36,119 bases of DNA from assembly GCA_913057785.1 (NCBI GenBank), contig CAJXPD010000089.1, positions 1 to 36,119 on the forward strand, in the 5' to 3' direction. Below are positions 31,747 through 36,119 of this stretch, piece by piece. How positions within the stretch are numbered: the stretch's first letter is position 1; each line of letters starts with the position of its first letter. The notes beneath the pieces were generated by a model that was not told the DNA's origin, ran no database searches, and worked only from the letters and a program-made list of their open reading frames with translations. Source of the stretch: an uncultured Lewinella sp. Lineage in GTDB: Bacteria > Bacteroidota > Bacteroidia > Chitinophagales > Saprospiraceae. The position numbers and the translations under genes are program-made.

Positions 31747-32730
31747 ATGGAAAAACCCAAAACAATCCGTTGGGGGATTATCGGGTGTGGCGATGTGTGC
31801 GAAGTAAAGAGCGCACCCGCCATGCAAAAAATCCCCGGATCTTCCCTGGTGGCCGTGATGCGTCGAAACGCTGAAAAAGCAGCAGACTACGCGCAGCGGC
31901 ATGACGTTCCCAAATGGTATAATGATGCACAGCAGCTGATTGACGATCCCGAAGTCAATGCCATTTATATTGCTACTCCACCTTCGAGTCATGCGCAATA
32001 CACGGCCATGGCCGCTGCCGCTGGAAAGCCAGTTTACGTGGAAAAACCCATGGCTAGAACGTTTGCGGAATGCCAACAAATGATTGAGGTTTGCCAGCGA
32101 CATGCTGTGCCCTTGCACGTGGCCTATTATCGCCGATCTCTCCCACAATTCTTACAGGTTAAGCAATGGGTAGAGGAAGGAGCAATTGGGGATGTCCGCA
32201 TGGTACAGATAGAATTGTTCCAATCCGCACAACCTGCAATCGTACGTGGGCTAGACAACAACTGGCGAGTTGACCCAGAAATAGCTGGCGGGGGCTTCTT
32301 TTATGACCTGGCTTCTCACCAATTGGATTATCTGGATTACTTGTTAGGTCCAATTACTCAGGCAAATGGCTTTTCGGATAACCAAGCTGGATGGTACAAG
32401 GCTGAAGATATTGTATCTGCTAATTTTAGATTTGAATCCGGTGTGATTGGGACTGGATCCTGGTGCTTCACCGTACATGAATCAGCGGTAAAGGAAGAGG
32501 CCAGAATCATTGGAGAAAAGGGGCAGATCACATTCCATTATTTTACTAGCAATAAGGTTAAGTTGGAAAGCGATGGGAGAGTGGAAGAGATGGATTTTGA
32601 CATGCCAAAGCACATTCAACAACCCTTAATTGAAAAAATCGTTTCCGATTTGCAAGGATCAGGGGCATCTCCTAGTACAGGGGAATCTGCTGCTCGCACC
32701 AATTGGGTAATTGATCAGATTTGCAAGTAA
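31747..32730 (+). CDS. Gfo/Idh/MocA-family oxidoreductase
   Basis: This 327-residue NAD(P)-dependent sugar oxidoreductase has the N-terminal Rossmann motif WGIIGCGDVCE (9-19), IYIATPPSSHAQY, the catalytic-lysine motif VYVEKPMA (Lys100) and a C-terminal alpha/beta domain (GGGFFYDLASHQLDYLDYLL). The family oxidises or reduces sugars, cyclitols or sugar nucleotides, and the substrate is not evident. Length is usual. It is followed 29 bp later by a lectin-fold lipoprotein gene on the same strand, so a role in using or modifying an external carbohydrate is possible (inference). Confidence 0.9.
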   Translation: MEKPKTIRWGIIGCGDVCEVKSAPAMQKIPGSSLVAVMRRNAEKAADYAQRHDVPKWYNDAQQLIDDPEVNAIYIATPPSSHAQYTAMAAAAGKPVYVEKPMARTFAECQQMIEVCQRHAVPLHVAYYRRSLPQFLQVKQWVEEGAIGDVRMVQIELFQSAQPAIVRGLDNNWRVDPEIAGGGFFYDLASHQLDYLDYLLGPITQANGFSDNQAGWYKAEDIVSANFRFESGVIGTGSWCFTVHESAVKEEARIIGEKGQITFHYFTSNKVKLESDGRVEEMDFDMPKHIQQPLIEKIVSDLQGSGASPSTGESAARTNWVIDQICK

Positions 32731-32759
32731 CCAACTTTCATAAACAAAACGAAAATCAC

Positions 32760-33476
32760 ATGTCTCGTAAAACTTACCTCTTCGGTGGTCTGCTATTTTC
32801 CTGTATGATAGTAGTCCAGAGTTGTAGCAACAAAATCCCTAAGACACTTGATAACGGCTACACGCTAGTGTATCAGCAATCCTTTGATAAAGGTTCAACC
32901 ATTTCTGATTTTGAATTTTCAGATACGAACTTTTGGAAATACAGTACAGAAACTAAAGGTGGGGCTTTGGAGTGTACTGGAAAATCAGAATATCAACCAC
33001 CGGTCCGCTCACCTCATTCTGTTGCGCTAATTGCTGGACAGAAATTTGGAAGTTTCGTCATGGAAGCAGACTTGCAACAGACAGGGAGGGTTTATAATCA
33101 CCAGGACATGTGTGTCTTTTTCGGTTTTCAAGACAAAAGCCACTTCTATTATACGCATATAAGTAAAGCTATGGATGATCATGCCAATAATGTATTCGTG
33201 GTAGATGGTACTCCTCGGCTTAAGATTTCTACGAAAACAAATGATGGTCAGAACTGGCTTCCCAACAATTGGCATAAGATCAGATTAGAGCGAGATATTG
33301 AGTCTGGGAGTATCCGCCTATTCTTTGACGACATGAAGACGCCTGTAATGGAAGCCAATGACAAGCGGTTTGGAGCCGGGGGTATTGGTTTTGGTTCGTT
33401 CGATGATAGTGGCAAAATCGATAATATTCGCATTTATGCAAAAGCCCCAATACAAAAGGGAGGAACGCATTTTTAA
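32760..33476 (+). CDS. Lectin/glucanase-fold (DUF1080-like) lipoprotein
   Basis: This 238-residue protein has a lipobox (VVQSCSNK, Cys22). A single concanavalin-A-like jelly-roll domain follows: YTLVYQQSFDKG, FGSFVMEADLQQTG, DMCVFFGFQDKSHFYYTHIS, WLPNNWHKIRLERD, IRLFFDDMKTPVM and IGFGSFDDSGKIDNIRIYAK. The order of motifs is that of the 3-keto-disaccharide hydrolase (DUF1080)/LamG families. Catalysis is unproven; it may only bind carbohydrate. The frame continues upstream to 32721 inside the preceding gene, but ATG 32760 begins the signal peptide. It probably shares a transcript with the Gfo/Idh/MocA gene. A hairpin follows at 33526. Confidence 0.82.
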   Translation: MSRKTYLFGGLLFSCMIVVQSCSNKIPKTLDNGYTLVYQQSFDKGSTISDFEFSDTNFWKYSTETKGGALECTGKSEYQPPVRSPHSVALIAGQKFGSFVMEADLQQTGRVYNHQDMCVFFGFQDKSHFYYTHISKAMDDHANNVFVVDGTPRLKISTKTNDGQNWLPNNWHKIRLERDIESGSIRLFFDDMKTPVMEANDKRFGAGGIGFGSFDDSGKIDNIRIYAKAPIQKGGTHF

Positions 33477-33525
33477 TGTCAACCAGTGAAATAAAGGAAG
33501 ATACCTATTCACGATACAAAAGACG

Positions 33526-33551
33526 TGGGCATCGCTAGATACCGATGCCCA
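33526..33551 (+). terminator. Hairpin terminator candidate
   Basis: TGGGCATCG (33526-33534) and CGATGCCCA (33543-33551) form a perfect 9-bp stem with an 8-nt loop. It lies 50 bp after the lipoprotein stop, and a T-rich stretch starts about 15 bp later. The rest of the 375-bp gap to 33852 holds the promoter at 33644 and no gene. Confidence 0.65.
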
Positions 33552-33643
33552 TGCCTAAAAGATTGAATTTTTTATATTCTTTTTTTCTATCTTTGAAACA
33601 ATGTTATACTTTCGCAGTATACCAGATTATCTTTGACGAGTAG

Positions 33644-33673
33644 TTGTAAATTGGTTTTTTTTATATACTTTTG
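33644..33673 (+). promoter_or_regulatory. Bacteroidota-type promoter for the polysaccharide locus
   Basis: TTG (33644-33646), 19 bp, then TACTTTTG (33666-33673) fits the Bacteroidota -33/-7 consensus perfectly. The transcript would begin near 33678 and give a leader of about 170 nt before the dehydrogenase ATG at 33852. The surrounding run is AT-rich. Confidence 0.6.
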
Positions 33674-33851
33674 CAACTGATTCGATCTGATGTAAAACAA
33701 ACGTCCCCTTCTAACTCCTTCCCCTTATAATCAGGATTAACTTACATTTCAAGTTCTATTCCCAACCCAATTTTACGGGTTCTATCCCTTTCATAAGGTC
33801 AACTTGAAAATAAGCTGAAGTTTTATTTACTGCTGGTTAATCCGACAAAAC

Positions 33852-35144
33852 ATGTACAAAGGTCTCATTCAAAAGGAGAAAAATCTCTCTGTTATCGGTC
33901 TGGGCTATGTAGGCCTACCACTGGCTTTGGCTCTAGCCAAGCATTTCCATGTAATTGGGTTTGATATCAATTCAGATAGGATTGAATTGATGAAAAAACA
34001 AATTGATCCATCCTGTGAATTAGAAGCTGCTGATTTTGAAGGCAGAGATATCGAATTCACGCACGACCCAGAAGATCTTCGACGGGCTCACTTTCACATC
34101 GTAGCCGTTCCAACTCCGATTGACGATCACAAAACTCCCAATCTAAGCCCTCTATTGAGTGCCTCTAGAACAGTCGGGAAAATCCTAAAACAAGGTGATT
34201 ACGTAATATTTGAATCGACCGTTTATCCGGGTTGTACCGAAGAAGATTGCATTCCGATACTTGAAGAAGAATCTGGCCTGAAATTTGGGGAAGATTTTAA
34301 GGTAGGATATTCTCCGGAAAGGATCAATCCTGGTGATAAAGAGCATACCGTAGAAAAGATACTAAAAGTCGTATCCGGCAGTGATAAGCCAGCATTGGAG
34401 GAAATCGCGAACGTCTATGGTCAGGCCATTGAGGCTGGCGTCTTCAAAGCGAGTTCCATTAAAGTGGCAGAAGCGGCGAAAGTGATTGAAAATACCCAGC
34501 GTGACCTAAATATCTCCTTCATGAATGAACTATCTATCATCTTTGATAAGATGGATTTAGACACGAAGGAGGTCCTAGAAGCTGCGGGGACAAAATGGAA
34601 CTTTCTGAAGTTCTCTCCGGGCTTAGTTGGTGGACACTGTATCGGTGTGGATCCTTATTACCTACTGCACAAGTCTAAAGAAATTGGCTATAATCCTCAG
34701 GTGATTGTCAGCGGTCGCAGGATCAATGATACCATGCCAAGCTTCATAGCCAAAAGACTGGTGCAAATGCTTACCCAGCGGAACAAAAACCCTAACGCTT
34801 CCAAAGTATTGGTGATGGGGATTACTTTCAAGGAAAATGTGGCAGATATCCGCAACTCTAAGGTGATCGATGTCGTAAAAGAATTACAACAGTACTCAAT
34901 CAATGTACACATTACTGACCCTCTGGCATCGCCCAATGAAATCAGTAATAAGTATAACCTAACCCTTAATGATGCTCCCTCTAGCGACTACGATGCTGTA
35001 ATTGTCGCAGTCAACCATGCCCAATACACCAAATTGACGATGGATTATTTTAAGTCCATCATGCGGGAAAACCCAATATTACTAGATATCAAAGGCATTT
35101 ATCCAAGGCCTGAAGCCAATGGATTATTGTATTGGAGACTCTGA
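33852..35144 (+). CDS. tviB: UDP-N-acetylhexosamine 6-dehydrogenase (TviB/WbpO type)
   Basis: This 430-residue nucleotide-sugar dehydrogenase has the Rossmann motif VIGLGYVGLPLA (14-25), VAVPTPIDDHKTPNLSPL, ESTVYPGCTEEDCIPIL, VGYSPERINPGDKEH, KVAEAAKVIENTQRDLNI, and the catalytic cysteine in GGHCIGVDPYY (Cys263). A UDP-binding C-terminal domain follows (MGITFKENVADIRNSKVIDV). It oxidises UDP-GlcNAc or UDP-GalNAc to the uronate with two NAD+. The close match to the TviB/WbpO motif set separates it from UDP-glucose dehydrogenases. The GlcNAc/GalNAc choice is uncertain. It opens a surface-polysaccharide locus with a good promoter, and is followed 34 bp later by the UpxY-like gene and then by a probable WbpB-type gene. 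Confidence 0.9.
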   Translation: MYKGLIQKEKNLSVIGLGYVGLPLALALAKHFHVIGFDINSDRIELMKKQIDPSCELEAADFEGRDIEFTHDPEDLRRAHFHIVAVPTPIDDHKTPNLSPLLSASRTVGKILKQGDYVIFESTVYPGCTEEDCIPILEEESGLKFGEDFKVGYSPERINPGDKEHTVEKILKVVSGSDKPALEEIANVYGQAIEAGVFKASSIKVAEAAKVIENTQRDLNISFMNELSIIFDKMDLDTKEVLEAAGTKWNFLKFSPGLVGGHCIGVDPYYLLHKSKEIGYNPQVIVSGRRINDTMPSFIAKRLVQMLTQRNKNPNASKVLVMGITFKENVADIRNSKVIDVVKELQQYSINVHITDPLASPNEISNKYNLTLNDAPSSDYDAVIVAVNHAQYTKLTMDYFKSIMRENPILLDIKGIYPRPEANGLLYWRL

Positions 35145-35178
35145 TTAGTATTAGTTAGCATAAATACAGACACTTACG

Positions 35179-35781
35179 ATGAACACACAAACGGGTAACA
35201 GAACAGGTATACACCTACACGAGCATGAGGCTCGTTGGTTTGCCGTGTATACTCGTTACAAGAGAGAGAAAGTCATTCGTAAAAGACTGACTGATAAAGG
35301 GATTGAAACCTACCTTCCTCTTCAGCAATTCGTAAGACATTATACTCGCAAAGTCAAAGTAGTTGATCTACCCTTGATCAATTGCTATCTCTTCGTTAAG
35401 ATTACCAAGCAACAATATTTACAGGTTTTGGAGACAGCTGATGTGCTTCATTTTGTACAGCCAGCTAGGACGCTGATTGCTATCCCCGATGCTGAGATCG
35501 AAATATTAAAGCGTGTGGTAGGGGAGAAGATCGCACTAGAAGCTGATCGAAATGGATTCCAATCAGGAGATACAGTGGAGATCATCGGAGGGAACTTGAC
35601 TGGGATTAAGGGAATTCTACTAGAAAATTCGTCAAAACATAATTTTCTGATTGAACTCAATCAAATTGGATACACGCTACAAATGCAGGTAGATCCGAGC
35701 ATGTTAAGAAGAGTATCCAGCGCCAAAAAAACGTCAACTTTTGGTGCCAAGACAAAATTTAGAGAGCGAAGTGCTCAATAG
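35179..35781 (+). CDS. UpxY-like NusG-paralogue transcription antiterminator
   Basis: This 200-residue protein has an NGN domain (about 19-115: RWFAVYTRYKREKVIRKRL, GIETYLPLQQF, LPLINCYLFVKI) and a C-terminal KOW domain (GDTVEIIGGNLTGIKGILL). Specialised NusG paralogues of this size (UpxY in Bacteroides, RfaH elsewhere) bind RNA polymerase at a leader sequence and let it read through long polysaccharide operons. Its place at the head of such a locus fits. The first 18 residues (MNTQTGNRTGIHLHEHEA) are an extra tail. The stop lies in a 7-bp hairpin (AAGTGCT/AGCACTT, 35769-35786). The 299 bp beyond it are the probable target leader. Confidence 0.88.
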   Translation: MNTQTGNRTGIHLHEHEARWFAVYTRYKREKVIRKRLTDKGIETYLPLQQFVRHYTRKVKVVDLPLINCYLFVKITKQQYLQVLETADVLHFVQPARTLIAIPDAEIEILKRVVGEKIALEADRNGFQSGDTVEIIGGNLTGIKGILLENSSKHNFLIELNQIGYTLQMQVDPSMLRRVSSAKKTSTFGAKTKFRERSAQ

Positions 35782-35786
35782 CACTT

Positions 35787-36080
35787 GAAGAGGAATTTGG
35801 CATCTACTTACCAAGACCATTAGGTCAACTAAGCAAAAAAAAAAGAAGTCTTCGCCATTGGCGATTCATGACTACTGCAGTTGTATTGGATTAGTAACAA
35901 ACACATCCAGTAGTTGTAAAAGAAAGACAGTCGATCGTTAATCGACCACTGTCCTGAACATATGTATTTCGACAAATATTATCAGATTCGATTTTCGGAG
36001 ATTAAGGCTTTGCGACTTATCAACGGCGAAGCCCTATCAAGTCTCCAAATGAAAAGCACTACGTCAACACCTGTAATCTA
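35787..36080 (+). promoter_or_regulatory. Leader region after the UpxY-like gene
   Basis: About 294 bp hold no long gene. Visible elements are an A-run, a short hairpin TCGCC-att-GGCGA (35852-35864), an imperfect hairpin around 35926-35955 (GACAG...CTGTC with inner CGAT...ATCG), and a 39-codon open frame from 35962. Such leaders are where UpxY/RfaH-type proteins load, but no known target sequence is recognised. Confidence 0.4.
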
Positions 36081-36081
36081 A
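35962..36081 (+). CDS. Possible 39-codon leader peptide
   Basis: ATG 35962 opens a frame of 39 codons (MYFDKYYQIRFSEIKALRLI at its start) that ends TAA at 36079-36081. That TAA overlaps the ATG of the next gene by one base (TAATG). The overlap is what co-translated genes show. The peptide has no recognised family and could be chance. It might serve to couple translation and transcription ahead of the next gene. Confidence 0.3.
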   Translation: MYFDKYYQIRFSEIKALRLINGEALSSLQMKSTTSTPVI

Positions 36082-36119
36082 TGAAGAATTTTGTACTAAT
36101 TGGTGCAGCTGGATATGTT
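36081..36119 (+). CDS. Start of a probable WbpB/WlbA-type oxidoreductase, cut by the right edge
   Basis: The first 13 codons read MKNFVLIGAAGYV, the start of a Rossmann fold very like WbpB/WlbA UDP-GlcNAcA 3-dehydrogenases (Gfo/Idh/MocA family). Following a TviB/WbpO-type 6-dehydrogenase, this would be the next step of a UDP-2,3-diacetamido-uronate pathway. Only 39 bases are visible, so the assignment rests on a short motif and context. Confidence 0.5.
   Translation, partial: MKNFVLIGAAGYV

Noticed and set aside
1..36119. Mobile elements, CRISPR arrays, tRNA or rRNA genes
   Set aside because: I found no transposase or integrase, no regularly spaced repeats, and no cloverleaf or rRNA-like stretch.

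Overview
The window looks like chromosomal DNA of a Bacteroidota bacterium, most likely a marine, Saprospiria- or Cytophagia-like lineage (inference, no rRNA present). The grounds are: moderate GC; promoters that fit the Bacteroidota TTG / TAnnTTTG pattern instead of sigma70 boxes; little Shine-Dalgarno signal; many lipoproteins and secreted proteins; and typical families such as YeeE/YedE split into two halves, a UpxY-like NusG paralogue and a DUF5117-type metalloprotease. No rRNA, tRNA, CRISPR array, transposase or prophage gene was seen.

Layout. 1-1967: the 5' part of a LacI-type repressor gene (runs off the left edge), divergent from a zinc-dependent sugar/alcohol dehydrogenase, with a perfect 18-bp operator-like palindrome between them. 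2016-3298: an ArsR-type regulator, a strong hairpin, then a 56-residue protein overlapping a Crp/Fnr regulator by ATGA. 3473-10321: a secreted zinc metalloprotease, converging on an operon of a planctomycete-type cytochrome/DUF1549/DUF1553 lipoprotein and a DUF1501 protein. 10550-14620: a tight five-gene photolyase/cryptochrome operon (SDR-like protein, DUF2805, photolyase-like flavoprotein, DUF2256 zinc ribbon, CryB-like flavoprotein).

14680-18576: a sulfur block consisting of a CstB-like persulfide dioxygenase/rhodanese, a SulP permease and a single-domain rhodanese, closed by a very strong terminator. 18759-21821: pirin, a methyltransferase and a DEAD-box-type helicase. 21849-30391: a block of envelope proteins with a very large secreted caspase-family protein, a membrane-anchored protein, a beta-barrel-like protein, a tandem pair of paralogous lipoproteins and a coiled-coil lipoprotein. 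30550-31623: the two YeeE/YedE halves. 31747-33476: a Gfo/Idh/MocA oxidoreductase and a lectin-fold lipoprotein. 33644-36119: the start of a surface-polysaccharide locus (TviB/WbpO-type dehydrogenase, UpxY-like antiterminator, and the first codons of a probable WbpB/WlbA-type gene).

How it works together. The best-supported link is regulatory. The CstB-like gene and the YeeE/YedE pair, 16 kb apart, carry near-identical 16-bp Crp-family boxes (TGTGATAnGCnTCACn) at exactly the same distance (37 bp) from the -7 element. A Crp/Fnr gene lies in the same window, so a sulfane-sulfur/thiosulfate import and persulfide-oxidation regulon is a reasonable hypothesis. The photolyase operon is the other notable set: its CryB-like member lacks the iron-sulfur cysteine segment and its SDR lacks the catalytic tyrosine.
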